Source: an uncultured Lachnospiraceae bacterium
Lineage (GTDB): Bacteria; Bacillota; Clostridia; Lachnospirales; Lachnospiraceae
DNA length: 64,000 nucleotides
Direction: 5' to 3'
Assembly (NCBI GenBank): GCA_902801515.1
Contig: CADCII010000003.1
Location: 25,623-89,622, forward strand
In this document: positions 16,792 through 26,851 of the stretch, in pieces
Layout of the letters: each line of letters starts with the position of its first letter
Numbering within the stretch: position 1 is the stretch's first letter
The notes under the pieces: generated by a model
The model's input: the letters and a program-made list of their open reading frames with translations, nothing else
Told to the model about the DNA's origin: nothing
Databases searched by the model: none
Position numbers and translations under genes: made by a program

Positions 16792-18192
16792 GTGATTAAG
16801 GATAACCAGAAACATCTCAACCGCATACATGTCGTGCTGGATGCACTGATCATAGTAGTGTCGTATATCGCCGCATGGTGGATACAGTTTACCTTCCTGG
16901 CAGACCCGAAGGCAGGCAAACTCCCGATGCAGGTGTATATGATGGCACTGTTATTTGTGGTGCCGGGATACCTGCTCATGTATGACGCGTTCCATCTGTA
17001 CAAACCCAAGAGGGTGTCCGGACGGATGCTGGAGGCAGGCAACCTGTTCCTTGCGAACATGGTAGGACTTCTGGGATTCATTTTCGTGCTGTTCATTATC
17101 AAGGAAAATAACTTTTCCAGAAGGCTGATCTTTATCTTTACTGGGATCAACTTCTTCCTGACACTGTGCGAGCGTAATTTTATCAGGATCGTACTGAGAG
17201 ATATCCGCTCCCGCGGAATGAATCTCAAGCACATGATCCTGGTTGGATATTCCAGCGCAGCTGAAGGGTATATAGACCGTATCTTTGCCAACCCGCAGTG
17301 GGGATATCAGATCGACGGGATCCTGGACGACAACTCGGCTGTCGGCCGGTTTTATCACAATGTGCCGGTGATCGGGGATACGGAAGATATCGACCAGATC
17401 CTGGCGGAAAACCAGCTGGATGAGATCGCAATCACTCTGGGACTGGATGAGTACTCAAAACTGAAGCGTATCGTCGCAGCCTGTGAGAAGAGCGGCGTCC
17501 ACACACAGTTCGTCCCGGATTATACGGATATCATTCCTTCAAGGCCATACACGGAGGATCTGCTGGGACTTCCTGTCGTGAATATCCGTTACGTGCCGCT
17601 GTCCGATACATTTAACGCGCTGGTTAAGCGGACCATGGATGTCGTCGGCTCCCTGATGTGCATCGTCCTGTTCTCGCCGGTCATGCTGGTCACAGCGATC
17701 GCGATCAAGAGAAGCAGTCCCGGACCGCTGATCTTTACGCAGAACAGAGTCGGACTTCACAATCAGGAGTTCCGCATGTACAAGTTCCGCTCCATGACGG
17801 TCCAGGAGGAGACGGAAGAAAAGAAGGGTTGGACGACCAGGAATGATCCCAGGGTGACGAAAGTCGGCAAAGTGATCCGCAAGACGTCCATCGACGAACT
17901 GCCGCAGCTGTTCAACGTGCTCAAGGGCGACATGAGTCTGATCGGCCCCCGCCCCGAGCGTCCGCAGTATGTGGAGAAGTTCAGGGAAGAGATCCCGCGC
18001 TATATGGTCAAACACCAGGTCCGCCCCGGTATGACAGGCTGGGCTCAGGTAAACGGGTACCGCGGGAACACTTCGATCCGCAAGAGAATCGAATATGACA
18101 TCTACTATATCGAACACTGGTCAGTCGCGTTTGATATCAAGATCCTCGTACTGACTGTGTTCAAGGGATTTATCAACAGAAACGCATACTGA
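16792..18192 (+). CDS. Polyprenyl-phosphate sugar-1-phosphate transferase (WbaP/CpsE type)
   Basis: 466 residues from GTG 16792, with AGAAGAGAG upstream. The first ~140 residues hold four to five membrane segments, then a Rossmann-like CoA-binding domain (MILVGYSSAAEGYIDRI...), then the bacterial sugar-transferase domain from about residue 275: VKRTMDVVGSLMCIVLFSP, MYKFRSM, KVGKVIRKTSIDELPQLFNV and SLIGPRPERPQYV. It starts glycan assembly by moving a sugar phosphate from a nucleotide sugar to undecaprenyl phosphate. Its place in the middle of the locus fits the initiating enzyme for the polymer made by the neighbouring GT2 enzymes. Confidence 0.92.
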   Translation: MIKDNQKHLNRIHVVLDALIIVVSYIAAWWIQFTFLADPKAGKLPMQVYMMALLFVVPGYLLMYDAFHLYKPKRVSGRMLEAGNLFLANMVGLLGFIFVLFIIKENNFSRRLIFIFTGINFFLTLCERNFIRIVLRDIRSRGMNLKHMILVGYSSAAEGYIDRIFANPQWGYQIDGILDDNSAVGRFYHNVPVIGDTEDIDQILAENQLDEIAITLGLDEYSKLKRIVAACEKSGVHTQFVPDYTDIIPSRPYTEDLLGLPVVNIRYVPLSDTFNALVKRTMDVVGSLMCIVLFSPVMLVTAIAIKRSSPGPLIFTQNRVGLHNQEFRMYKFRSMTVQEETEEKKGWTTRNDPRVTKVGKVIRKTSIDELPQLFNVLKGDMSLIGPRPERPQYVEKFREEIPRYMVKHQVRPGMTGWAQVNGYRGNTSIRKRIEYDIYYIEHWSVAFDIKILVLTVFKGFINRNAY

Positions 18193-18208
18193 CCGGAGCA
18201 GGTGGGAC

Positions 18209-19738
18209 ATGGCGTTAGGCAGAGACCGAAAAAAGAATCCTTCTAGCCGGTATTCCAGGATGGAAGAGCCGTGGCTGGATGACAGAGGGAACCGGGATAC
18301 GCGGGAGAATGCGGCCGATCCCAGAGACGAAGGATACGGAGTCCGGGACAGTTATTCCAGGCAGGCTTCCTACGGAAGACCGGATGGTTATTATGATTCC
18401 TACAGACCGGCGGGAAGCCTGGGGGATACCAGAGTCTATTCCGCCGAAGTACAGAGAGAAATAAATGAGAGGGCGTCTTACGACAGCGGGCGGGATACTG
18501 CTTTTCGGAATACTGTCCCTGAGGAAGATGAGCGCAGAAGGCGTCCTGTCTCTGACTACGATGAATGGGACGACCCGGATTATGACGACCGCTATGCGGA
18601 CCGCCGTGATGACGATTACGCCCGGTACGATGACAGATATGACTCCCGCGACGCCGGGGACGGCAGAGAACGGGAAAGGATGCGTTCGCGGAGAAGGGAC
18701 GCAGCAGCAGCCACTGCAGATAACCGCCGCAGAATGGCGGACCCGGACAGACCTTCAAGGACAGGGTTTATCGTAAAACTGATCCTGCTTCTGATCGCTG
18801 CCGCGCTGCTTGCCGCAGTCTGGCGCTTCTCCCGCATGGATCATCAGAGCCTGAAGGATATCCTTACCAATGCAGGCGTCACGGGACATGACGGGTACCA
18901 GGATTTTGTGATATACGGGGTGGATTCCCGGGAGGGAAGCCTGACAAAGGATACCCATTCCGACACGATCATCCTGTGCTCGATGAATAAGAAGACAAAA
19001 GAGATCCGGCTGGTGTCTGTCTACCGCGACACCTACCTGGACAATACAAACGGTGAGTACCGCAAGGCGGCTGAGTGTTATTTCTTCGGCGGTCCTGCGC
19101 GGTCCATCAATATGCTGAACAAGAACCTGGATCTGAGTCTGTCGGACTACATCACTGTGGACTTCAATGCGGTGGTCCGGGCAGTGGACCTGATCGGCGG
19201 GGTCGACGTAGATGTGACAGAGGAGGAACTTCCCTACATTAACGGATACCAGACCGAGAACGCAGAAGTGACAGGGGCGCAGATCACGCCGGTCACGTCA
19301 GCCGGCTACCAGCACCTCAACGGCATTCAGGCTCTTGCGTACTGCAGGATCCGCTATACAGCCGGATCTGACTACAAGAGGACTGAACGGCAGAGAGCCG
19401 TGCTGACCCAGATATTCCAGAACGCGAAGCAGCAGGGGCCTGTAAAACTGGCTCAGATCGTGGATGCCATGATCCCGAGCATCTCAACAAGCTTCTCGGC
19501 AACAGAACTGCTTAGCCTGGCTTCGGCAATCACGGACTGCAGTCTCACTGAGACCGGGGGATTCCCCTTTGACCTGCAGGCTGTCAATATATCCGCCGGC
19601 GACTGTGTGGTGCCGGTCAACCTGGCACAGAATGTGGCGCAGCTGCATACATTCCTGTATGCGGAGACAGGGTACACACCGTCTGAGACCGTGCAGCAGG
19701 TCTCAGCGCAGATCTCGGCTGCGACAGGTATATACTGA
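18209..19738 (+). CDS. LytR-CpsA-Psr (LCP) family glycopolymer ligase with long disordered N-terminus
   Basis: 509 residues. Residues 1-185 are cytoplasmic, disordered and rich in Arg, Asp and Tyr (DDPDYDDRYADRRDDDYARY). A single membrane segment follows (FIVKLILLLIAAALLAAVW, ~190-208), then the extracellular LCP domain (~225-430) with DSREGSLTKDTHSDTIIL, VSVYRDTYLD and YCRIRYTAGSDYKRTERQR. These hold the conserved Arg and Asp residues that bind polyprenyl pyrophosphate. LCP enzymes attach lipid-linked glycopolymers to peptidoglycan, which is the last step for this locus. The long charged N-terminus is unusual. Confidence 0.9.
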   Translation: MALGRDRKKNPSSRYSRMEEPWLDDRGNRDTRENAADPRDEGYGVRDSYSRQASYGRPDGYYDSYRPAGSLGDTRVYSAEVQREINERASYDSGRDTAFRNTVPEEDERRRRPVSDYDEWDDPDYDDRYADRRDDDYARYDDRYDSRDAGDGRERERMRSRRRDAAAATADNRRRMADPDRPSRTGFIVKLILLLIAAALLAAVWRFSRMDHQSLKDILTNAGVTGHDGYQDFVIYGVDSREGSLTKDTHSDTIILCSMNKKTKEIRLVSVYRDTYLDNTNGEYRKAAECYFFGGPARSINMLNKNLDLSLSDYITVDFNAVVRAVDLIGGVDVDVTEEELPYINGYQTENAEVTGAQITPVTSAGYQHLNGIQALAYCRIRYTAGSDYKRTERQRAVLTQIFQNAKQQGPVKLAQIVDAMIPSISTSFSATELLSLASAITDCSLTETGGFPFDLQAVNISAGDCVVPVNLAQNVAQLHTFLYAETGYTPSETVQQVSAQISAATGIY

Positions 19739-19748
19739 GGTAATTATG

Positions 19749-20681
19749 ATGGAGGTAACAGTTCTGATACCGACCTTCAGGCCGGACAGAAAACTGAATG
19801 AACTTCTGAGAAGACTTTCAAAGCAGACGATGCTGCCCTCCAGGGTCCTTCTTATGAATACAGTGGAAGGGGACGAGGACGGACAGCTTACAGACAGTGT
19901 GGATGAATTCAGGGACTGCTTCCCGGTCTTGTCAGTGTTTCATGTGGACAGGAAGGAATTCGACCACGGGGGGACCAGACATCTGGGGATGTCATTTGCC
20001 GATACGGAACTTGTCCTGTGTATGACACAGGACGCAATCCCGAAGGACAGGCATCTGATCAGTTCCCTGGCGAAGTGGTTTGATGATCCGCTCGTAGCTG
20101 CGGCATACGGAAGACAGCTTGCCGCAAAAGGGTGCAGCCCCGAGGAGAGATTCACCAGATCCTTCAACTATCCTGAGACATCCAGGGTGAAGTCGAAGGA
20201 AGACCTGGAGGAACTGGGGATCAAGACCTTCTTCTGCTCGGACGTCTGTGCCATGTGGCGCAGGGAGACTTATTTCGAGATGGGCGGATTCGAGCGCCGG
20301 ACGATCTTCAATGAGGATATGATCCTTGCCGGGAAAATGATCCGTGCGGGGTACCGTGTCGTCTATGACGCTGACGCACAGGTGTGGCACTCACACAGCT
20401 ATTCGTGCGTAAAGCAGCTGAAGAGGAACTTTGACCTGGGAGTATCGCAGGCGGAGCATCCAGAAGTCTTCTCCATGGCGTCCTCCACAGGCGAAGGCAT
20501 AAAAATGGTAAAACAGAACGCGGCGTGGCTGCTTCGAAGCGGAAACGTGATCCGCATCCCGAAACTGATCCTGGACAGCGGATGTAAATACATTGGTTAT
20601 TTTCTGGGGAAACGATACAGAAAACTGCCGCGGAAACTGATCCTGAAACTGACAGATAACAGAACGTACTGGGATAAGTAG
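19749..20681 (+). CDS. GT2 rhamnosyltransferase-like glycosyltransferase
   Basis: 310 residues; I choose ATG 19749 because GAGGT lies 7 bases upstream, though ATG 19746 is equally possible. VTVLIPTFRPDRKLNELL, the FDHGGTRHLGM motif, LVLCMTQDAIPKDRHLI, FCSDVCAMWRRETYFEMGGF and FNEDMILAGKMIRAGY match the rhamnosyltransferase branch of GT2. The frame is open upstream, but that part overlaps the LCP gene and reads as a shadow. It is the last gene of the locus and closes with a short gap. Confidence 0.85.
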   Translation: MEVTVLIPTFRPDRKLNELLRRLSKQTMLPSRVLLMNTVEGDEDGQLTDSVDEFRDCFPVLSVFHVDRKEFDHGGTRHLGMSFADTELVLCMTQDAIPKDRHLISSLAKWFDDPLVAAAYGRQLAAKGCSPEERFTRSFNYPETSRVKSKEDLEELGIKTFFCSDVCAMWRRETYFEMGGFERRTIFNEDMILAGKMIRAGYRVVYDADAQVWHSHSYSCVKQLKRNFDLGVSQAEHPEVFSMASSTGEGIKMVKQNAAWLLRSGNVIRIPKLILDSGCKYIGYFLGKRYRKLPRKLILKLTDNRTYWDK

Positions 20682-20788
20682 CGATCATGCAGGAAAAAGG
20701 TCCTGCGCGGGCTTTCTTTCCACACATTTGACACAGGTATGTGATAAGTTGCAGGCATAGACACCGCTAAAGCACAGAGGGGTGAATT

Positions 20789-22855
20789 ATGGACGAAGAT
20801 AAGAGATACACAGATACAGATGGTCTGAATACAGAATATCCTGATAACAATCAGCAGGATACAGACGTATATGGCGATACTGTGCCGGCGTCAGAAGGCA
20901 CGGAAGAAAGTGTTCAGGACAATGCAGGCTTTGCTGATGACACATCCAATGCGGATCAGGAGACGGCGCCTGGTGAAAACGTGTTCTCCGAAGAACCAGC
21001 CATAGACGAATCTGCTGACACGGTCCCTGCGGAGGATGCCGGTTCTGAAGATTTTGCATCTTCAGACGAGGTCAGCAGTGATATGACTTCTGACAGTGAA
21101 GTGTCTGGCCAGACGGTTCCTCCGCAGGACCGCCCGCATGATTATGATGTGGATGAGCCGAAGTTTGACACCCAGACTGGAGAGCGGCTTGACAGACCGA
21201 AGAAAAAGTATCCGGGCGTCATCCTGACTCTTGCGGTGACAGCTGCGGCTGTCGGCGCGTTCGTATATGCTGTCCTGCCCGGGAAACTGCCTTCTCTTGG
21301 GAATCTGGAAGAGGATGATGTGGAGACGGAGATCCATCTTGCTGTCGCTTCCACAGAGTCTGATGAGACAGAAGCTGCAGCTGTTGTCCAGACCGAGGCT
21401 GAGATGTCTGAGACGGAAACAGAAGCGGCAGCTGTGATGAATAAGGAAGCCCAGACAGAATCCGAACCAGGCGCCGAGACCGAGACCGAGACGGAGACCG
21501 AGAAGGGATCCGGGACAGGGAAAGATTCTCAGGCAGGTAAGGACAAGAAGAATGAGAAGCCGGAGTTCAAGACGGAAGGCATAGCCCTGAGTGCGACACT
21601 GGATGTGTCTGATATGGTGGAAGAAGTGATGCCGGGCATCGTTTCTGTCACATGCAAAAACATCAGGACTGTGCAGGACTTTTTCTACGGACTTCAGCAG
21701 ATCGAACAGACCGATGCCGGCTCCGGGATTATCGTGGATGAAGATGATGACGCGTACTATATTGTGACGGACGCATGGGTCGTCGAAGGAGCCGATGAAC
21801 TGACCGTAGGCTTCTCTGTTTCGAGAGAGGCAACCGAAGGCCTGTCCGATGAGGATACCCTTGCGGATGCTTCCGTGATCGGAATTGACCCGGAGACAGA
21901 GCTTGCAATGCTCAGGGTAGAGAAGGACGGTGTAAATGAAGTTGTCCGCTCTCTGGTTAAGCCCGCTGTGATCGGGGATTCAGATTCGATCCGTGTCGGA
22001 GAGAGAGCGATCGCAATCGGCAATGCCATGGGATACGGCCTGTCAGTTACGGAAGGCATCATCAGTGCACTGGACCGTCAGATGTCATCCGGCGCAGGCG
22101 TTCATTCCTACATTCAGACGGATGCATCTATCAATTACGGCAACTATGGCGGAGCACTTCTCAACCGGGACGGTGAAGTGATCGGAATCAACGCAGGCAA
22201 GATCTCCAGGGATTCCGGAGAAGGCATGGGTTATGCATTTCCGGTCAATGCAGCAAAGGACGCGATCAGCAGGATGCTCGGGAAAGACACCCAGGACGCG
22301 CCTGAGGTTAAGGAGACTGAGGAAAAGAAGGAAGAGTCGTCCGGCAAAGTGATGCTTCAGGTGGCTGAGCCTGAGACAGAAGCGCAGGCGGCAGAGACTG
22401 AAGCCCAGGCGGCAGAGACCGAAGCGGCGTTTGAGACCGAAGCGCAGGCAGCAGAGACCGAAGCAGCGCCTGAGGCAGAACTGAAGGCTGCTGAAACAGA
22501 GACAGAAGCTGAGTCGGAGAATCGTACTGAGGTGTCTGTGACACAGGCAGGCGGCGGAAAACTCGGCGTCAGTGTCGCGGAAGTATCGGATGAGTACAGT
22601 ATCATCTACCGCATCCCGAAGGGCGTGTATGTTGTCGGTGTCGTGGATGGCGCCGGGGCTGATCAGGCAGGTCTCAGGGAGGATGATGTGATCACTTCCG
22701 TCGACGGCAAAGAGACTCCGACCGTTGTCAAGCTCAAAGAAGTTCTTTCTTCCACCAGCGCAGGAGATGAGGTGGAGGTCACTTACGTACGTCCTGATGA
22801 AGATGGGGACTACAGTGAGGACAATGTCGTTACAGTCACAGTAACGCTCCAGTAA
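20789..22855 (+). CDS. HtrA-like membrane PDZ protein, catalytically dead pseudoprotease
   Basis: 688 residues. Residues 1-140 are acidic and cytoplasmic; a membrane segment follows (GVILTLAVTAAAVGAFVYAV), then a Glu/Thr-rich linker. The trypsin-like domain spans ~270-495. All three catalytic positions differ from HtrA: His to Trp330 (YIVTDAWVVEGA), Asp to Glu371 (DPETELAML), and Ser to Tyr453 (INYGNYGGALLN, canonical NPGNSGGPL). An AETEAQA-type repeat (about 525-585) leads to a C-terminal PDZ domain (~590-688, GVYVVGVVDGAGADQAGLREDD). The fold is kept, so a binding or scaffold role outside the membrane is likely. It is 10 bases upstream of clpX. Confidence 0.88.
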   Translation: MDEDKRYTDTDGLNTEYPDNNQQDTDVYGDTVPASEGTEESVQDNAGFADDTSNADQETAPGENVFSEEPAIDESADTVPAEDAGSEDFASSDEVSSDMTSDSEVSGQTVPPQDRPHDYDVDEPKFDTQTGERLDRPKKKYPGVILTLAVTAAAVGAFVYAVLPGKLPSLGNLEEDDVETEIHLAVASTESDETEAAAVVQTEAEMSETETEAAAVMNKEAQTESEPGAETETETETEKGSGTGKDSQAGKDKKNEKPEFKTEGIALSATLDVSDMVEEVMPGIVSVTCKNIRTVQDFFYGLQQIEQTDAGSGIIVDEDDDAYYIVTDAWVVEGADELTVGFSVSREATEGLSDEDTLADASVIGIDPETELAMLRVEKDGVNEVVRSLVKPAVIGDSDSIRVGERAIAIGNAMGYGLSVTEGIISALDRQMSSGAGVHSYIQTDASINYGNYGGALLNRDGEVIGINAGKISRDSGEGMGYAFPVNAAKDAISRMLGKDTQDAPEVKETEEKKEESSGKVMLQVAEPETEAQAAETEAQAAETEAAFETEAQAAETEAAPEAELKAAETETEAESENRTEVSVTQAGGGKLGVSVAEVSDEYSIIYRIPKGVYVVGVVDGAGADQAGLREDDVITSVDGKETPTVVKLKEVLSSTSAGDEVEVTYVRPDEDGDYSEDNVVTVTVTLQ

Positions 22856-22864
22856 AGGAAGGTT

Positions 22865-24274
22865 ATGTCAGAAGATAAGAAAGAGATCCGTTCCTGTTTC
22901 ATGTGCCACCGCACAGAGGAACAGGCCGGGGAGATGATACAGCTGCCGGGAGGCATCACCGTGTGCCGGGACTGCATGCAGAAGTCATTTGACGCCATGG
23001 ACAACCCGGAAATCCGCAGTATGCTGAACCTGCAGAATCTTACCAGCCTCCGGAATTTTCCTGATATGGGCATGTTCCGGATGGATAACTCTCTGAACCG
23101 GGAAGAAAAGAAAACACAGGAGACCCGGGATAAAGCAGAGGAAGAAGAGAAGAAGCCGAAGCCGGTGTTTGACATCAATTCACTTCCGGCTCCCCACAGG
23201 ATCAAGGCTGCTCTGGACGATTACGTGATCGGTCAGGAATACGCGAAGAAAGTGATCTCAGTGGCTGTGTATAACCACTACAAGCGCGTCAGGACCAACA
23301 CGAATTCTCTGGATGAGATTGAGATCGAGAAGTCCAACATGCTGATGGTCGGACCGACCGGAAGCGGCAAGACCTACCTGGTAAAGATACTGTCGAGGCT
23401 CCTGGACGTCCCGCTTGCCATTGCGGACGCGACAGCCCTGACAGAAGCGGGGTATATCGGAGACGACGTCGAGAGTGTGCTCAGCAAGCTGCTCGCGGCT
23501 GCCGGAAATGATGTTGACAGGGCTCAGAAGGGCATCGTTTTTATCGACGAGATCGACAAACTGGCCAAGAAGCAGAATACCAACCAGAGAGATGTAAGCG
23601 GAGAGTCTGTGCAGCAGGGTCTGCTGAAACTCCTGGAAGGATCCGAGATCGAAGTTCCGGTCGGCGCTACCAGCAAGAACGCGATGGTGCCGATGACCAC
23701 AATGAATACGAAGAACATACTGTTCATTTGCGGCGGCGCATTTCCGGGACTGGAAGAGATCATTAAAGAGCGGCTTACCAGGTCTTCCCTGATGGGATTC
23801 GGGTCTTCGCTGAAAGACGAGTATGACGATGATCCGGATATCCTGACCAGAGTCAAGACAGAGGATCTTCGAAAGTATGGGATGATTCCCGAATTCGTCG
23901 GAAGGCTTCCCATGATCTTCGCACTGAGGAAACTGGACAGAGATATGCTGGTCCGGATCCTGAAAGAGCCGAAGAATGCGATCCTTAAACAGTACCAGAA
24001 ACTGCTGGAACTGGATGAGGTAAAACTTGATTTTGATGACAGCGCCCTGGAGGCGATCGCGGAGCAGGCGCTGGAGAGAGATACCGGCGCCAGGGCACTG
24101 CGGTCTGTCATCGAGGAGTTCATGCTGGATATCATGTATGAGATCCCCAAGGATGATAATATCGGACAGGTTCTCATAACCAGAGCGTACATCGAGAAAA
24201 CAGGCGGCCCGGTGATCACCATGCGCGGCTCGCAGACGCCGGCGCTGGAAGATCACAGCAGGGATGAGAATTAA
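22865..24274 (+). CDS. clpX: ClpX ATP-dependent protease unfoldase subunit
   Basis: 469 residues. The N-terminal zinc-binding domain has CFMCHRTEEQAG and VCRDCMQK, in a C4 pattern. The AAA+ core has VGPTGSGKTYL (Walker A, ~160), FIDEIDKLAKK (Walker B) and FVGRLPMIFAL. The ClpP-contact loop reads LMGFGSS, where E. coli has IGF, so ClpP docking is likely kept. There is a linker between the zinc finger and core longer than in E. coli. No clpP is adjacent; instead it sits between a pseudo-HtrA and rpoD, so it may be a second ClpX copy or a relocated single copy. Confidence 0.9.
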   Translation: MSEDKKEIRSCFMCHRTEEQAGEMIQLPGGITVCRDCMQKSFDAMDNPEIRSMLNLQNLTSLRNFPDMGMFRMDNSLNREEKKTQETRDKAEEEEKKPKPVFDINSLPAPHRIKAALDDYVIGQEYAKKVISVAVYNHYKRVRTNTNSLDEIEIEKSNMLMVGPTGSGKTYLVKILSRLLDVPLAIADATALTEAGYIGDDVESVLSKLLAAAGNDVDRAQKGIVFIDEIDKLAKKQNTNQRDVSGESVQQGLLKLLEGSEIEVPVGATSKNAMVPMTTMNTKNILFICGGAFPGLEEIIKERLTRSSLMGFGSSLKDEYDDDPDILTRVKTEDLRKYGMIPEFVGRLPMIFALRKLDRDMLVRILKEPKNAILKQYQKLLELDEVKLDFDDSALEAIAEQALERDTGARALRSVIEEFMLDIMYEIPKDDNIGQVLITRAYIEKTGGPVITMRGSQTPALEDHSRDEN

Positions 24275-24332
24275 CGCAACACAGTTCAAACAGATCTGGG
24301 CAGCAATGCCCGGGAGGGAGCGGTAACAGTTT

Positions 24333-25529
24333 ATGAGTGATAACGCACAGGCGCAGTTTGTGCAGACACTGCAGGATATTGTCAGCAGGGCAAGGAGTAA
24401 CAAAGATACCATCGGGATGGATGAGATCTCCAGCGCGTTCGAGGGAATGGACCTTCCGGTTGAGCAGATGGAGGAGATCTATGAACACATCCGGAGCCAG
24501 AATATCATTGTTACACAGGGAAAAGGCCCTGAGGAGAGTATTGACGGCGAAGAGGTTCCGGAGGAATCCGACGACGATATACTGATCGATGTCGACGCGG
24601 ATGAAGATGATCTTCTGGACAGCGATGAAGAGGATCTGGAGAATCTGGATGATGTGGAAGAAGTCCGCATCGAGGAGACTTCCGAGGTTCTGGAAGGCGT
24701 ATCTACAGAAGATCCGGTCCGCATGTACCTGAAAGAGATTGGTAATGTTCCGCTGCTTACTTCCGAGCAGGAAGTGGAACTTGCCAGACGTGTAGAGGAG
24801 GGAGATCCGGAGGCCAAGAAGGCGCTGACGGAAGCGAACCTCCGTCTTGTCGTGTCTATAGCCAAGAAATACGTCGGGCGCGGTATGCCTTTCCTGGATC
24901 TGATCCAGGAAGGAAATATGGGTCTGATGAAAGCTGTCGACAAGTTCGATTACACGAAGGGATATAAGTTCTCAACCTATGCGACCTGGTGGATCCGCCA
25001 GGCGATCACCCGCGGCATCGCGGATACCGGCAGGACCATCCGTGTTCCGGTCCACATGGTCGAGACCATCAACAAGACGCTGCGTATGACCAGACAGCTG
25101 CTCCAGGAACTCGGGCGCGAGCCTACCCCGGAGGAAGTGGCGGAGAAACTCGGCGTGCCTGCGTCCAGAGTGCGTGAAGTCCTGAAGATCTCGAGAGATC
25201 CGGTATCACTGGATACCCCGATCGGTGAGGAAGACGATTCACATCTCGGCGACTTCATCGAGGACGATACCGCACTGTCTCCGGCAGACAGCGCTACGTT
25301 CTCCATGCTGAAGGAAGAACTGTCCAATGCTCTTGAGTCGCTTACTGAGAGGGAGAGACAGGTAGTAAAACTGAGATTTGGTCTGGAAGACGGAAGGGCA
25401 AGGACACTGGAAGAAGTCGGCAAGGAGTTCAACGTTACCAGAGAGCGTATCCGCCAGATTGAGGCGAAGGCACTGAGGAAACTGAGACATCCGAGCCGTT
25501 CCAAACGCCTGAAGGACTTCCTTACGTGA
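24333..25529 (+). CDS. rpoD: RNA polymerase primary sigma factor (RpoD/SigA)
   Basis: 398 residues. The N-terminal region 1.1 part is followed by a very acidic stretch ([27 protein letters not shown], about residues 75-110 in pieces). Region 2 contains [40 protein letters not shown] (-10 recognition). Region 3 is present, and region 4 ends [22 protein letters not shown] (-35 recognition). This is the housekeeping sigma factor, which fits the TTGACA/TATAAT promoters noted elsewhere in the window. The stop overlaps the folC GTG start by 4 bases. Confidence 0.95.
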   Translation: MSDNAQAQFVQTLQDIVSRARSNKDTIGMDEISSAFEGMDLPVEQMEEIYEHIRSQNIIVTQGKGPEESIDGEEVPEESDDDILIDVDADEDDLLDSDEEDLENLDDVEEVRIEETSEVLEGVSTEDPVRMYLKEIGNVPLLTSEQEVELARRVEEGDPEAKKALTEANLRLVVSIAKKYVGRGMPFLDLIQEGNMGLMKAVDKFDYTKGYKFSTYATWWIRQAITRGIADTGRTIRVPVHMVETINKTLRMTRQLLQELGREPTPEEVAEKLGVPASRVREVLKISRDPVSLDTPIGEEDDSHLGDFIEDDTALSPADSATFSMLKEELSNALESLTERERQVVKLRFGLEDGRARTLEEVGKEFNVTRERIRQIEAKALRKLRHPSRSKRLKDFLT

Positions 25530-26851
25530 ATACAATCAGGTATGAACAGGCCGTGGAGTATATCTCACGGATCCCTAAGTTTACGAAGAAAAATGAAGCC
25601 GGCAATACGATAGAACTTCTGCGCAGGCTTTCACATCCGGAGCGGGAATTCAGGGTGATACACATTGCCGGGACCAATGGAAAAGGCAGTGTGTGCGCGT
25701 TTCTGGAATCCATATTCAGGAAAGCCGGATACAGGACGGGGCTGTTCACATCTCCCCATCTTGTGAGGATCAACGAGCGGTTCCAGACAGACCGGACTCC
25801 GGTATCGGATGAAGACTTTCTGGAGGCGTTCCTCCATGTGATGCGGGCTGTGGAAGAGATGATGGCGGACGGATACGCCCATCCCACTTATTTCGAGTTC
25901 CTGTTCGCAGCCGGCATGTGGTATTTCCGGGAGCAGAAGATCGATATTCTTCTGTGTGAGACCGGTCTTGGCGGGCGTCTGGACGCGACCAATACCATAG
26001 AGAAACCGATCCTGTCGGTGATTACATCGATCAGCCTCGATCATACGGAGTATCTCGGTGATACCGTTCCGGAGATTGCTGCTGAGAAGGCAGGCATCAT
26101 CAAGAGAGGCGTGCCGGTGGTCTATGACGCGTCAGATCCCGGGGCGGCAGAAGTGATCCGGGAGAGAGCACAGCAGACGGGCAGTGAGGCGATCGCCTGG
26201 TGCCCGGAGATGAGTGTCATCACAGACCGCACGGACCGCAGTGTAAAATTCAGGATAACTGCTCCATACTTTGACGATGTAAATGTCTGTGTTCCGTTTG
26301 CCGCGGATTACCAGGCGGCGAACGCATCGATTGCCATGATCGCAGCGGGCACTGTAAGCAGAATGGATGATCCGCTTGTGAAAGAACATCCGGTGAGCCT
26401 TCCGGATATCCTTGCCGGGATCGCCGAGACCAGATGGAGCGGCCGCATGGAAGAGATCCTGAAGGACGTGATACTGGACGGAGCTCACAACGAAGACGGG
26501 ATAAGGCAGTTTCTGAAGACAGCAGAGCGGATTGCCGAAAAACGCCCGGTGTCGCTGCTGTTCTCGGCCGTAGCGGACAAGAAATGGAAAGAGATGATCG
26601 GCAGGATCTGCAGGAGCGTTCATTTCCAGTCAGTGACCGTGACAAGCGTCGGAGGAAGCCGTCAGATTGCAGCGCAGGAACTGGCCGGGGAATTCAGGCG
26701 GCATGCCGGATGCCCCGTATATGCCTTTGAGGATGTTAAGTCTGCTTTCAGGCAGGCAAGGCGCGTGCAGAAAGACAGCGTGCTGCTGTGCTGCGGCTCA
26801 CTGTATCTTGCAGGTGCTGTTGAAGAGGAGATAAACAATGCTGAACTATGA
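25526..26851 (+). CDS. folC: Bifunctional folylpolyglutamate / dihydrofolate synthase
   Basis: 441 residues from a GTG overlapping the rpoD stop. It adds glutamate to dihydropteroate or folates using ATP. Motifs: [18 protein letters not shown] (P-loop), [52 protein letters not shown] and [11 protein letters not shown]. The Mur-ligase-like central and C-terminal domains are complete and length is typical. The gene's end overlaps the small ORF at 26838. Confidence 0.93.
   Translation: MNTIRYEQAVEYISRIPKFTKKNEAGNTIELLRRLSHPEREFRVIHIAGTNGKGSVCAFLESIFRKAGYRTGLFTSPHLVRINERFQTDRTPVSDEDFLEAFLHVMRAVEEMMADGYAHPTYFEFLFAAGMWYFREQKIDILLCETGLGGRLDATNTIEKPILSVITSISLDHTEYLGDTVPEIAAEKAGIIKRGVPVVYDASDPGAAEVIRERAQQTGSEAIAWCPEMSVITDRTDRSVKFRITAPYFDDVNVCVPFAADYQAANASIAMIAAGTVSRMDDPLVKEHPVSLPDILAGIAETRWSGRMEEILKDVILDGAHNEDGIRQFLKTAERIAEKRPVSLLFSAVADKKWKEMIGRICRSVHFQSVTVTSVGGSRQIAAQELAGEFRRHAGCPVYAFEDVKSAFRQARRVQKDSVLLCCGSLYLAGAVEEEINNAEL

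Noticed and set aside
22370-22530. Tandem DNA repeat in the HtrA-like gene as a mobile or satellite element
   Set aside because: It encodes the in-frame AETEAQA linker; explained by protein low complexity.
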